In this document: positions 34,181 to 50,926 of the stretch, piece after piece
Layout: the number at the start of each line of letters is the position of its first letter
Position numbering within the stretch: position 1 is the stretch's first letter
Assembly: GCF_040412425.1 (NCBI RefSeq)
Contig: NC_089795.1
Coordinates: 85,048,663 to 85,112,662 of the forward strand
DNA: 64,000 nt
Origin: Macrobrachium rosenbergii
Taxonomy: Eukaryota > Arthropoda > Malacostraca > Decapoda > Palaemonidae
Reading direction: 5' to 3'
Notes under the pieces: model-generated
The model's input: the letters and a program-made list of their open reading frames with translations, nothing else
What the model was told of the DNA's origin: nothing
Databases searched by the model: none
Program-made: the position numbers and the translations under genes

Positions 34181-35631
34181 AGTGGTTTAAAGGTCTCGAG
34201 AACTTGCCCATGGTATACCAGACAAAAAAAAAACACTAGGCTTATCGAAAACGCCATCTGCAGTTTCTATTGTCGGATGCTTAAAACACTCTGAATAAGA
34301 CACAGGCATGTGGCTTCTGATACTTAAGTTACAAAGTTTATTTATAAGATTTTCTTATTAAACAAATCAGTCAGAGCTAAATTCAGTTTCAGCAATCCTT
34401 GACCCATGTATTGTCTTAGGTGCTACTATTTATATCAAGCATAACAAGACGCAGGAATGATGGGATCCTTTGCAATGCACTAAACTTCAATAACTCAGCT
34501 TGCCAGAGTTAATTATATATAGGTTACTCGTTTTGTCACGCCGGGATTCTATTCAGTCCTACTGGTGGGATTTTAAACCTCACTCTCCTGGACAATATAG
34601 GTGAGGTTGAGTTAAGTAACGCTTAGTTCCTGGGTTGAATACTTAGAAAAATCAGTCCAGTGAAAAGTTGCAATTAGAGTTTAGGTCATTTCGTCTCAAT
34701 TACTTTTCACCATCATTTCTCACCTCATGGGATTATATACCAATCTGGTGTTTGGTGAAATGATAAACCTAAAAGTTATACGATTTGTGTATTTTTTCTT
34801 CTTCATACCCTTTTACTGTTCACCTGGTCTTCATGAAAAATTCGAGCCAAGAGACCAAGAAGGCTTACTCACCTTCAAACAAATGTTGAAATACGACACT
34901 TTATTGACTAAAGTAAACAAAAAAGATAACAAGTAAAAACTCATTTACAGAAATTTCACGTCAGAGATCTAAATAACGTGTTAATAGCTTTGACCAAACT
35001 AAGGGTGTGGAACATTGTCTGTTTCTGAAACTGTTTCAAATAACATATATTTATGTGGTCACATGTCTTCTGCTATGTAGAAAAAAAACTGCGATTTTTT
35101 AATAAAATCGAGTTTGTTGAGAGGCACTAGAATATTCCATCTAGAAAGGAAACAGAAACTTCTTAATTTGAGAAAACAGGTTAGTTGTTTAATTAAATTA
35201 CTAAACATTAGTTATCAAAATACGACGTTAAACAATAACGTGTTCCAAATAAAAAAAAATGTTCATGGAAGACAGATTGATAAACAGAAAATTGTCGATC
35301 ATGTATGATCAGTACTTCAGATTTATCTTAGTAGATGTTACGTGTTGAATTGAAGTTTGCATTCTTTGGTGATGATTTTCATGGAAAATAAAACCTGCGA
35401 TATTGAAAGTGAACTAGACATTGATTGCTCACTATCTCCATTAAGAATGAAATGAGATTCTGTTACAAAGCTTTGGACAAACTTTGAGGAATCCTGACCT
35501 TTAGGATTACAGACAGTAAGACACCAACTGCCAAGAAATTTAGAACAAAAGGTGATTAGTCTCCAGACACCTGTTCTGAGAAATTATCTTGCACAGATGA
35601 AGCTCTCTGCTTCTTAGGAGTAAATCTCCGT
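34181..35631. other. Intergenic, downstream flank of the CUB gene
   Basis: AT-rich with no supported exon. Short frames at 34727-34936 and 35114-35308 show no domain. Confidence 0.4.
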
Positions 35632-35637
35632 TTAATC
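35632..35637 (-). terminator. Candidate polyadenylation signal ATTAAA of the CUB gene
   Basis: TTTAAT on the plus strand is ATTAAA on the minus strand, about 140 bases after the stop codon. It is the common variant hexamer. I saw no canonical AATAAA nearer. Confidence 0.4.
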
Positions 35638-35778
35638 TAGATAAATGTTCTGAAAAGTAGTACTATTTCTTCCTTATAATAGATTCCTTGAGCTAGAATG
35701 TTTACTCTCATCCTCTCAGGGTCAGGAATGAGGTTAGAAACATCGGTACATGAACATTTGAACATCTGAAAGCGTTAT

Positions 35779-41264
<5,486 letters not shown>

Positions 41265-41356
41265 TTTGGCTTTCCTCTCCTCTCTCTCTTTCTCTGTCGC
41301 TTTTTCTCACTTGACCTCACTGACCGTGGTTACCTTTGAGCTTCGCTCCGGAGGAC

Positions 41357-41393
41357 TGCAGCACCTTACGCGTCGTGCAGGACCTTATATATA
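41357..41393 (-). promoter_or_regulatory. Core promoter of the CUB gene: TATA box and possible initiator
   Basis: On the minus strand GTATATATAAGG (TATA element 41393-41385) lies about 120 bases upstream of the ATG. A CAGTCC sequence with its A at 41357 resembles the arthropod initiator (TCAGTY) at a spacing of about 36, slightly longer than usual. The implied 5' UTR is about 90 nt and purine-rich just before the start codon. Confidence 0.6.
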
Positions 41394-41459
41394 CGTCTCT
41401 ATCTCCTTCATCTCGTCTCCGTGGCTCGAATCTCGTGCCAGGTACCGGTCATAACAAGT

Positions 41460-41575
41460 TTCGGTTTTGGCGGGAGAGTTGGGGGAAGGAAGAGGGTTGG
41501 TAACGACGCCTGCGGGTCGGGGGGAGGGGGTGGGGGTGAGGGAGAGGAGGAGGAAGAGGGGGGGAATGGAAGGAC
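41460..41575 (+). promoter_or_regulatory. G-rich tract upstream of the CUB promoter
   Basis: On the plus strand there are many G-runs of three or more, densest at 41513-41541 (GGGTCGGGGGGAGGGGGTGG, then GGGTGAGGG). It lies about 120-180 bases upstream of the TATA box, on the strand opposite to the gene. The pattern satisfies the usual G-quadruplex rule. A regulatory role is inference. Confidence 0.45.
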
Positions 41576-41937
41576 CACCTTCCGGACGTTACGTCGTATT
41601 AGAAGCTTCCGGAGACTACCAATGAGTCAGGCACTTCGAAAAACACCGGGATAGAGATTTGTAGTCATTCGGTGGCTTTCTCGATGTACTTTCTGAACCT
41701 CTGGCTCTACTTTCTTTTTTTGTTGATCCCTTAATTATTCCTAAGCTGTCAGAATGACAGTTTTTTTTTGTTTTATCTCGTAGTACGATGCGTTCGTTAA
41801 CTTGCATGTTATTCTTGGTGGTGCTCGTGATATGTGTTCCGTGCAAGTCATACACATAACAATCTTCGTGACTCAGATTTTCGTATGATGAAAAGGCACG
41901 GTATTCGTGTCCGTAAACATGTGTGCATTCGTACTGT

Positions 41938-41940
<3 letters not shown>

Positions 41941-42032
<92 letters not shown>

Positions 42033-42071
42033 TATACATGCATATATATATATACACACATACATACATAA

Positions 42072-42121
<50 letters not shown>

Positions 42122-42163
42122 CTTTGTATATATATATATGGCCCTGAGCTGTAATAAAGGATG

Positions 42164-42200
<37 letters not shown>

Positions 42201-42216
42201 TATTATTATTATTATA
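41941..42216. repeat. Cluster of (TA)n and (TTA)n microsatellites
   Basis: (TA)n at 41941-42030, mixed TA/CATA at 42031-42065, (TA)n at 42066-42120, then GGCCCTGAGCTGTAATAAAG followed by (ATT)n to about 42216. The unique block before the ATT tract looks like the 3' end of a retroelement with an ATT tail. Confidence 0.85.
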
Positions 42217-42219
42217 TAT

Positions 42220-43390
42220 ATACAGTATATATACAGTATATAATATATATATCACATACATACTATGCAAGGTGAGGGTTCATTTCATTAATTTGTCTAA
42301 TTATTATGAATGCATGCTACGATTAATAATAATGACAGTGACAACAGGAAAATCGTCTAAAATTGCCAACATTTTGGAGAGATGATAACAACTGGAGTGT
42401 TCACGGCTCCTGTGGACATGAATTCAGAGTGGAAGTAGTTCTGGGGGAAAGCAGATGCAAAGAGAGATTTGAAAAGTAAGAAGAAACAAAAGATCTTAGA
42501 CTAAAAGATATAAATAGGGACTTAAACGAAAATGAGTATTTTCAAGGAGTGCTAATTATAAAAGAAGGCAGAATTTGCTTCGGACGAGACATTAAAAGAT
42601 GTAGAGAGTGGAGATGAACATTCGAAGAATGGAAAGTCAGACAGTGAGAGTTGATGGGATTACAAATGTGACGCTGTGATGTGGTGGGGAGGATGTGTTG
42701 ACATAACTACTCATTGCATGTAAAGTGCGTCTTTGCCGAGGGAAAGGTTCCGGTCAAAGCTATTGGAGAAGAAGAATGAATGTCTCTTTATATGAGAGGG
42801 AAGGTCAGTTGAGGTGATTTAGAGAATTAACAGAAAGATTCGCACAGAGGAGAATCTGAGTTTAGACAGAGAGAGGGAAGTGTGTGGATTTAAGAGTTGA
42901 TTATGAGCATTGTGGTTATAAATACTAAATACGTATGAGGTAAAAAGTGACCAGTAGATTCTAGATTGTACTTCAGCCTGAAAAGCAATAAAAGATTAAA
43001 TACTTGGCTACGATGGTGAAAGTGGGTCTATTCCAACTCCAGTAAATGTATCTGAGTTCGACATTTATAAGTACGTATGAGCGGGCATGGACTGATGATA
43101 CCTTTCTTCGTGGTCAGGTAATTATCGTTACCTCGCTGTAATACCCCGGACCCGACATCGAATCTCGACTGGACATCAGAATATCTTCATTTCTTTCTTC
43201 ATGTTGGTCTAGGCTTAGTAGTGTCAAGGTTTCCAAAAAATGAAGAAATCGAGTGATCAACAGAGCATTGTGGCTAATAAATACTTGATACGTATCTGGT
43301 AAAAAGCGACCAGTAGATTCTAAATATATATTATGTGGCAGGTTCAAAAGTAAAAGGGATAAGCTGTAGATAACATGTATAGGCCTAGGA
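42220..43390. other. Intergenic, probably eroded LINE 5' part
   Basis: No clear ORF. The purine-rich, coding-like texture and position directly upstream of the polymerase relics at 43395 suggest more of the same retrotransposon, but no motif can be anchored. A duplicated GTAAAAAG(T/C)GACCAGTAGATTCTA occurs near 42940 and 43297. Confidence 0.4.
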
Positions 43391-43394
43391 AAAG

Positions 43395-44620
43395 CTGACG
43401 ATTAACTGATCGAGAAGCGATATGGAGGGTGCCAGTTGAGGATATATAGTGTGGAAGATAAATTGTTGAGAGCGACTGAAAGTTTTCATGACGAGGAGAA
43501 CCGTGTACCAGAAACGTAGATGTAAAATTGACTGGTTTGTTATATATACATCTGAGTTTTCTATTTGTATTCTTATGGATTTACTGATGCAAAAAGGCAG
43601 AGCGAAAACAACTTATGTAGGCGCAGAGTTAGGAACTTAGGGGATAAGAAAACCGATCAAATGAATGGCTGATGTTTGCAGCTAGTACAGTACCAATTGT
43701 TGAGAGTATAAATAACCTACAGAAACCAGTGAAAGAGTATGAATGTGCCTACAAGAGGAGGAAGGTGAGTTTTGGGCAAGATTGAGGTTATAATGGCAAA
43801 AGGTAACCAGGGAGATGGAGCAATGAGTGTTGATACTGGCGGTTAGTGTCTTGCCATGCCACCCAGATGTCGTGGGTTTGCACCTCCCCCAGGGCGATGA
43901 AAAATCACTGGCTCTGTATCATGATCAGTCACTGCCGCCGCGTGGGGTCTGTGGTGGGAGGTTGAAATCAACATATTCTTTGGAAGGCTTGAGTTTTCAA
44001 GTCAGTGGCCCCGTGGACTTGTTCCATATGCATAGGTTTCATCTACTGAATAAATAGATAATGAGAATGGTGGAAAAATTGGAACTGGTTGATTAGTCTA
44101 GGCATCCGGGAATAAATATAATGAGTAATGGTAGGATGGGAAAGGAGATAAAGGATGGGGTATATGATGGAAGAAAGGCAACAGGGGGGTGCCATGCAAA
44201 AGAATGAGACGAATGCATACAAGGAATGCATACAAGGATTGCTTAGACAACGCTCCTTTATTGAAGTGAAGTGAGAATGTTGAATGCAAGTGGAATAAAA
44301 AGAAACGTTAATGCAATTGAGATGTACTGTTTTTGTAGCATTTACTGTACATGTGGCTCAAAAAGAATTACGAAAAAAAGTGCGACATTCAGAGATACAG
44401 AGATAAGTGGTAAAAGTATTAGTGCAGGTGTGAAGAGATGAATCAGTGTTTTTAGATGGTTTGGTCATGTGGAGAAAATGACAGATGATAGGTTACTGAA
44501 AAGCGTGTACAATTCAGAAATGTTCGGAGGAAGAATGATAGAGAGACTTGGATAATTGATGAATAAGTAAAATAGAGGGGTATTGGAAATATAAATGCCT
44601 AACATCGGGGTAATGAGATC
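43395..44620 (+). pseudogene. Decayed non-LTR retrotransposon (polymerase and C-terminal relics)
   Basis: At about 43410-43510 the plus strand reads REAIWRVP and, after a frameshift, YSVEDKLLRATESFHDEENR, matching the DREA.W..L..YGV..KLL.A..S.Y....A block of LINE polymerases. At about 43670-43770 comes (A)DTVPIVESINNLQKPVKEY and ECAYKRR, the region following the catalytic ADD. At about 44450-44560, FRWFGHVEKMTDDRLLKSVY (WFGHV block) begins the C-terminal domain. A family B repeat (43970-44062) interrupts it. Confidence 0.65.
43970..44062 (+). repeat. Family B repeat, copy 3
   Basis: ATATTCTTTGGAAGGCTTGA through GTCAGTGGCCCCGTGGACTT to TACTGAATAAATAGATAATG. The AAT tail is lost or degraded. 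It lies inside the LINE relic at 43395-44620, so it inserted later, or this LINE is its source. Confidence 0.7.
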
Positions 44621-44803
44621 ATGATGCATAGAAGTGAATGGCGCAGAGTATGGATTGGCATTTGACGCACGGCTAATGAGCCTTCTTTGTAAGTGTATGA
44701 AGCAGCTATTGTTGTGTAAGTTTTATACACTGGGGTTCATTCATGATTCACTAGCAGGGATCATTACTATAAAGCCAGCTTGCTTTACACACACACACAC
44801 ACA

Positions 44804-44810
<7 letters not shown>

Positions 44811-44873
<63 letters not shown>
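44811..44873. repeat. (TA)n microsatellite
   Basis: About 60 bases of TA preceded by (CA)n, left flank of the palindrome at 44882-45015. Confidence 0.95.
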
Positions 44874-44874
<1 letters not shown>

Positions 44875-44881
44875 CAGTATA

Positions 44882-45015
44882 TAAATTTCTGACTCACATC
44901 AGGATCGAACACAGGTCTTTCACTTGAAAGACAAGATCGCTGCCAACCAAGCCACACAAGTCTTGTTTTTCAGTTGAAAGACCTGGGTTCGATCCTGATG
45001 TGAGTCAGAAATTTA
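44882..45015. mobile_element. tRNA-like palindrome bracketed by (TA)n
   Basis: Two 55-base arms (44882-44936 and 44961-45015) are inverted copies with about four mismatches, and the loop is 24 bases. Each arm, read toward its (TA)n side, contains GAAAGACCTGGGTTCGATCC or its variant, with the B-box sequence GGTTCGATCC. On the minus strand TGGCTTGGTTGG lies in the loop at A-box distance. A tRNA-derived SINE head duplicated in inverted orientation would produce this. No functional tRNA cloverleaf is proposed. Confidence 0.75.
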
Positions 45016-45047
45016 TTTCTGCTCCACACGTGATTGTGTGTTGATTA

Positions 45048-45048
<1 letters not shown>

Positions 45049-45113
<65 letters not shown>
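45049..45113. repeat. (TA)n microsatellite
   Basis: About 64 bases of TA on the right side of the palindrome at 44882-45015. Confidence 0.95.
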
Positions 45114-45116
<3 letters not shown>

Positions 45117-45755
45117 TGAAATATAAAGCAGCTGACGTAAATTAATATATATCTATGCCTAAAACATAAAAAATGGATAGATAAATGCTACAGTAAAAAA
45201 AAAAGGAAAGGTGGAGGTGTTTTGAAATTATCGAAATCAATAATTGTTCATGATTGAACGTGTGTGTATCTGTGTGTGTGTGGGGAATCCGTCTATCCAG
45301 CGGAAATGTTCTCATTCAAAAATCCTTCCTTGTTTTCATTATTGTTCTCTGTTATACCTTCAGCTGCTGACTGGCATTGCAAATCGAATTCTATTGAATT
45401 CCATGGAATTCCTGATCCCGGATGTAAACACGAATCTGTCACCGTCATCCGATTGCTCTTCTATAAGAGTTTTCCTAATTCTGATAGTCGAGTCTTCCCA
45501 GACTGTATGCTAAAATGCAGTTAATTCCACCAAATCTTGCCTTTTGTTATGTTTAATAATCGCCGTTTTCCTGCTTGCGAGCAAATCACGGAATGTTCTC
45601 CCCGGTCGCGTGATCGGCTCGTGGGAACTTGGAAGTTCAAACTTGCTTGGTGCGTTTTCTTTCTGTTTTTTTTTTTTTTTTTTTTTTTTGAGATGCTCAC
45701 GTGGAGCTCGTCCCATTGGTTATATTTTCTTTATCTTATTTGCTTTGGTTTTTTT
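45114..45755. other. Intergenic, no supported gene
   Basis: Open frames of 74-97 codons (45244-45524 and 45537-45837, plus) show no domain. A T homopolymer of about 24 bases lies at 45666-45689. Some of the sequence at 45290-45520 looks coding-like but I cannot identify it. Confidence 0.35.
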
Positions 45756-45763
45756 ATTTAACT

Positions 45764-46175
45764 CAGGGGTTCCCAACCTGGGGTACATGTACCCCCAGTG
45801 GGACCTTTGTACTCTTCAGGGCGTACATCGGATCTGAGAGAATAGCCAGTACTGCGCAGTACATGACGTAATCTGCATTGAGATTGCGCAATGTCGTGTC
45901 TTTTTTTTTTTTTTTTTTATTTCTCGTTTTAGTAAGCAAAGCTTTTACTTGAATTACATCAAGAGTAGGGTGAATACCATTTGTTTTTCACTATCATGGA
46001 ACTTCCCCGCGGCTGTAATCTCCACCCGTACCGGGCCTGAAAAGATTTCTTAATAACATTGTATCACAATGTCAGTGTCATTGTTTTTCTTTTTCGTCCT
46101 CAATTTTTGGGGGTACGCAGGAATCTGTAAAAATGCCCAAGGGGTACAGACGAACAAAAAGGGTGGGAATCCCTG
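45764..46175. mobile_element. Non-autonomous hAT-like element (412 bp)
   Basis: Ends are CAGGGGTTCCCAACCTGGGG and, inverted at the right, CAGGGATTCCCACCCTTTTT. They share a TIR of about 16 bases. The flanking 8-mers ATTTAACT (45756-45763) and GTCTAACT (46176-46183) match at six of eight positions, as expected for a diverged hAT target-site duplication. The interior has T homopolymers and no transposase. Confidence 0.75.
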
Positions 46176-46321
46176 GTCTAACTCGTTTTGTTTTTCATTT
46201 TTTTTTTTTTTTACTTCCTTCTCCATACCGGACTGGTTTCTTTATCATGGTCATTTGGTTTGTAGCAATCTACTTTTTCAACTACAACTACAACTACTAC
46301 CACTGATGCTGCTGCTGCTGC

Positions 46322-46380
<59 letters not shown>
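46322..46380. repeat. (AAT)n microsatellite
   Basis: About 58 bases of AAT preceded by a short (CTG)n. Unlike other (AAT)n tracts here it is not preceded by the family B block. Confidence 0.9.
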
Positions 46381-46381
<1 letters not shown>

Positions 46382-47044
46382 GTGTTACACTTGATTGAAA
46401 GAACAAGTGCAGAGCCCTGTTTACAAACGAGAATTCTAAAGCAGAATATTTAAATGAAAATCTAAAACATTCTTGTTTTTTTTACCAGATTATCGTATTG
46501 TTTCATTCACGCGTCTGCTTTTATACGAAAGTTTTCATTTCTCTGATTAAAGACTTGATTAATTCATTCCCGGCCTTATGGGAGGAACCAAAATCAAAGA
46601 CATTCATCTTTTTGAGGCTTTTAATGTCAGGTTTGTCAGAAATTTAGGCCTTTCATTATTTTTTTAAAGAGGATGAAATGGATGAGGCGCCGTGTCCCAC
46701 GAAACGCGTGGCCTTTATCATAGATGAATGGAGGATAAAGACTACTGAGAAAGAAAACGAACATTAGTCACCTTCTATAGCTTGAGAGGATGAGATCCGG
46801 ATCACCCAATAAACCTGTTTTGTGGTGATTCATCGAGGATGTGTTATCATAATTGTATGACGAATTAGGACTAAGAGATTCGTGTTTTCGATTCGTCGAG
46901 GATTCCTTGTTTTATGATAAAGGTAGTCACTCTCTAGTGTCATTCTTTCCTTGAAAAGGACGCTGGGGCACATTGACTCGATGTTTGTTACAGTAAATGC
47001 GTCAACTTCGCTTCATTTGTTACCTCGTTACTGAGAGGCGTTTG
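46381..47044. other. Intergenic, no supported gene
   Basis: No recognised coding or repeat signal beyond short T tracts. Confidence 0.4.
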
Positions 47045-47165
47045 TTGAGTCCCTTCAGGGCCCCTAGCTGCACCCACTTTTTTCATTTAGCCTTTTTTTT
47101 TTTTTTTATCTCCAATCCCCCCCTCTTCCTTTCTTCAATCTTACTTTTCTACCTCTCTATGTATT
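47045..47165 (-). repeat. Family A repeat, degenerate fragment
   Basis: GTCCCTTCAGGGCCCCTAGC and a diverged run CTTCCTTTCTTCAATCTTAC resemble the reverse complement of the 3' half of family A (compare 53840-53930). Poorly preserved. Confidence 0.4.
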
Positions 47166-47291
47166 ACTTAATGCAACCTTTTGTGTTACATGGTTATCTA
47201 TTTATTTATTAATTCGTTGATTTATTTTTTCTTCTCTAATAACTGATCTATTCTGTCTGTATTTCCTACTACTTTCTGTTACTTCATTCAA

Positions 47292-47372
47292 GGGAACACA
47301 ATATTCTTTGGAAGCTTGAATTTCAAGTTAATGTCCTCTGTGGACTTGTTCCATATGAACAAGTTTCACCTT

Positions 47373-47432
<60 letters not shown>
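47292..47432 (+). repeat. Family B repeat, copy 4, with (AAT)n tail
   Basis: ATATTCTTTGGAAGCTTGAA to TTTCACCTTCTGAATAATAA, followed by about 50 bases of pure AAT. Confidence 0.85.
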
Positions 47433-47433
<1 letters not shown>

Positions 47434-47847
47434 GTTAAGAAATTCACAATCTCGTGAAAAACAGTTTGTGTAATAAAAATCTACAATTATTTAGTAAGCT
47501 GTATTGCTATGTAAAAGACAAAAGCAAAGACTAGAACACCTAACTGAACGGTGTTCCTCATCACCATATAATTGAGGATTTTTGTTACACAGTAATAATA
47601 ATAATGATAAAATCTTTGTACATCATCTCATTTCTTTTCTGGTTCTCTTTATCTTGCTTTCCAACCATTCCAACTCCCTCTTTTCTCTGGCTTGAGCGCT
47701 GAACTACCGAAAGAGCCCCAGTGCTTGGCTTGACAGCAAAAATTTCAGAAATCAAACCTCGGTGTCACAGAGTACAACAAATTCCAGCATCTTAAATCGG
47801 CTTTAATACCATCTGCCAAATTAAACGCTTGTGAAGAGACTCTGTTC
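47433..47847. other. Intergenic, no supported gene
   Basis: No coding or repeat signal recognised. A short (AAT)n remnant lies at about 47592-47610. Confidence 0.4.
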
Positions 47848-48128
47848 GGTGCTACTTTGACTTGTTACCTACGCGTCACCTATACTCCGAGGTGCTAGTA
47901 CTATACTAAACACCTTTTGGTAAATGTAAAGCAGACTGCCCCACGAAGCTGTCGTTTATCAGTATAATTTGTCGACCACACAATATAGAAATGGTGTATA
48001 TAATACTTTGATTCCCGAGAGGTTAGTACTAAACACGGCGTCCCAAGGAGCTTCCGCGCGCCATGTTTAGTACTAGCACTTTGGCTTGTTATCTAGGTGA
48101 CGCGTAGACAACAAGCCAAAGTAGCACC
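47848..48128. mobile_element. Non-autonomous TIR element with nested palindrome (281 bp)
   Basis: Terminal inverted repeats of about 36 bases: left GGTGCTACTTTGACTTGTTA, then CCTACGCGTCACCTA. The right end reads inverted GGTGCTACTTTGGCTTGTTG, then TCTACGCGTCACCTA. Inside, GGTTAGTACTAAACACGGCG and GCGCCATGTTTAGTACTAGC (about 48010-48076) form a second inverted pair, related to the intron element at 38176. No transposase and no clear target duplication. Confidence 0.7.
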
Positions 48129-48861
48129 ACCCTCTGATCTCTCCCCTGCAGACTTTCAATGCTTGAGAAGGGAAGAAAGACCCCGCTGCAATTGCTTCCT
48201 TTTGCATCGGTGTCATTTATTCAAGAGACGTCATCAGCGAGTCGCCTTTGTCATGTCAGTAGCTAATGCTTCTTCGGATGCAGGTACACGTTTTGTTCAC
48301 TTCTGGGAAGTCCGTTATTTTGTTATTTCTCAGGATTAGTGGCAGAATGACGGTGCTTCTGAACTACAGCAATAGTCATTCTGTCAGAATGAGCGCTGAG
48401 GTTCTTCAGGAAGTATCGTAATTACCATCCAAATTATTCGTTTTATAAATACCTCAAATACGTTTAGGCCTATGTCTTACAACTTACAGTATTCATCCAA
48501 ACAATCACATTTCTCTTTCGTCATTCAAATGTCTCCTTTAAAATACCTGTTAACAAAAACAATTTTTTCAGAAAGTTTCCAAATTTAATAGAAATGAGTC
48601 ACATTATCGAGAACCACAATATTTCGTATATATGTGTTCCTTGGTGCGACTTCACACGACACTATAACCGTTATACCCAGAGTATAAGGTTAAGTTCTGA
48701 TGCCAGTAGAAAGGAGGGTACCGTTCTTTGTACACTGAATCTAGGTGCAGCTGAATGCTCCAGATTCAGTGAAGCTGTCTGATGCATACTAAAGGCTTGT
48801 GCCAGTTTGGATATATGTAAATATATATCTATTTATCTGTGTATCTATCTATCTATCTGTC

Positions 48862-48865
<4 letters not shown>
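48129..48865. other. Intergenic, no supported gene
   Basis: 80- and 62-codon plus frames (48097-48339 and 48594-48782) have no recognised domain or splice context. Confidence 0.4.

Positions 48866-48905
<40 letters not shown>
48866..48905. repeat. (CTAT)n(TA)n microsatellite
   Basis: A short (TATC)n run from about 48840 grades into 40 bases of TA. Confidence 0.9.
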
Positions 48906-48910
<5 letters not shown>

Positions 48911-49188
48911 TATGTAAATACTTTTGTGAGTGCACACGCGCAACAAATCTTAGCTGCTTGTGAGAGAGGGCGAAGTTGTTCGTAATTCTGAACCGCCTCC
49001 GCGTTGTGTGCGCCAGCAGAATAACATTAATACAATTTACTTCTTGCAGAGAATTAACAAGCTAAACGTGACCATGGAGAATTACCATGACTAAGCAAAT
49101 TGCCAATGACAATGCAATCATTCATTATCATCATCATTGTCCATCATCATTATTGATATGAGACTCCCTCTACTGAAGTTTATTTTTT

Positions 49189-49542
49189 AGTTTTCTGTAA
49201 AAGAAAACTATTGTGCCGGCTTTGTCTGTCCGTCCGCACTTTTTCCTGTCCGCACTTTTTCTGTCCGCCCTCAGATCTTAAAAATCACTGAGGCTAGAGG
49301 GCTGCAAATTGGTATGTTGGTCATCCACCCTCCAAGCATCAAACATACCAAATTGCAGCCCTCTAGCCTCAGTAGTTTTAATTTTATTTAAGGCTAAAGT
49401 TAGCCGCGGCTCGTACAGCATTATACCGAGGCCACCGAAAGATAAATCTATTTTCAGTGGCCTTGATTATACGCTGTAGCAGCTGTACAGAAAACTCGAT
49501 TGCGCCCAAGAAATTTCGGCGCATTTTTTACTTGTTTTTATA
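49189..49542 (+). mobile_element. Hairpin-bearing ~400-bp repeat, copy 2
   Basis: Starts AGTTTTCTGTAAAAGAAAAC, then TGTGCCGGCTTTGTCTGTCC. Central inverted repeat arms 49280-49318 and 49341-49380 (AGGCTAGAGGGCTGCAAATT against AATTGCAGCCCTCTAGCCTC). The 3' end has GTACAGAAAACTCGATTGCG, then a short hairpin and TTTTTTACTTG. About 45 bp in the middle (the CATCCGGCAACGG region of copy 3) are deleted here. Confidence 0.88.
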
Positions 49543-49544
49543 CG

Positions 49545-50293
49545 GTGCAGATGACATTCTTCGTTAGCTGGTGTGGTACACATTCGGAAAACAATTGGAG
49601 AATTATTTTGTGCATTACCAACGGACGAAAAGGAAAGACGCTGGATACAAATCATCAGAAAACTATAGATTCCTGTGAACCTTGGAATACACTTCAGTTC
49701 AGGAATCATCTATTGAACAAAAGGAATTTTAGGAATATTCCTAAATAATTTCTGCTGTTCCTTCAGTTGTTGGAGACTTCGTTGTTATATTATGAGTTCT
49801 TCTTCTTCTTAACTAGTCTGGGTCGCTGCTTTTTAAAGAGCCGTCTCCGTGTTTATATCTTACGTCCTACCTTCGTTTGCTGATTATCTAAGCCAGGTTT
49901 GTCAGTCATTTTCAGTATTAAATAAAAGTTAACTTAAGAAAATAGCTTTAAAGAATCCCACCAAAGAATTGCCTTACGTAATCTGAACCAAGTTTTCCCA
50001 AAACATAAACAGTAAGAAAATTACCGTAACATAATCAAATACAGGTTACCGAAACAAAAATATCTTGTATCTCGATAATAAGATGGAATACTCTTTCCTT
50101 ATTGTCTTATTTAGATGAGGGGATAATTGCGAATTGCCATTAGCATTACAGACTCAGTCAATTGGTATTCCGTTCGTACCTGACGCAGGACTTAGTTATT
50201 GGTTTTACGAAGGAAGGAATCGCAAATCAAGGCAGTGGATATGTAAGCGTTGTCGCTGGTATAGGAGAAAGATACCACCACACACGCACACAC

Positions 50294-50295
<2 letters not shown>
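49545..50295. other. Intergenic, no supported gene
   Basis: No coding signal. An 82-codon frame (49500-49748) begins inside the preceding mobile element. Confidence 0.4.

Positions 50296-50346
<51 letters not shown>
50296..50346. repeat. (GA)n microsatellite
   Basis: About 50 bases of GA preceded by a short (CA)n. Confidence 0.95.
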
Positions 50347-50352
<6 letters not shown>

Positions 50353-50880
50353 AGTCGAGTAAAAGACTGACATAAAGGAAACGCTTTGGAGACTGAAACA
50401 ACAGATCGTAGTGTGTTCTATGGAAATCGCTGAATTGCTCAAGAGGTAGGCACTAGACCTATAAGGTAGAAACCGTCATTAATATAGACACACCGCACTG
50501 AATGAGAAAAGGCCAGATGAATCAGAGGCGGAATTGCGAGGGATTTCCCCACATCCTTCATAACGAGAAAAGGCCATTTCACCATGCGTATACTAAATGA
50601 ATAGCGATCACCTCCAGGTTAGTCAGAAACCGGTGAGATTCAATATAAACTTAATCCTAATTTCAATAGACCCACTTCATCCTAACAGGTGGAAAATCAT
50701 GGATGTACAAAGAGGATGGAGAACGCAGAAATGTGTTGAAATCTCTGGACCACTTATTAGTAAACGAAGCAGGAATATTGCTGTCAGGGGGCACCTCCAC
50801 CTTTGCTCACTGGTTGAGGCGAGAATGAACCAGATTGGTGTGAATTGTCCTCGAGCCCATTCTCCATTTGCTTAGCTCAT

Positions 50881-50882
<2 letters not shown>
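50347..50882. other. Intergenic, no supported gene
   Basis: A 92-codon plus frame (50597-50875) has no recognisable domain. It runs up to the (CT)n tract. Confidence 0.35.

Positions 50883-50924
<42 letters not shown>
50883..50924. repeat. (CT)n microsatellite
   Basis: About 42 bases of CT. Confidence 0.95.

Positions 50925-50926
<2 letters not shown>

Noticed and set aside
44882..45015. Functional tRNA gene
   Set aside because: A B box and an A-box-like sequence are present, but no complete cloverleaf can be drawn and the sequence is an inverted duplicate between TA tracts.
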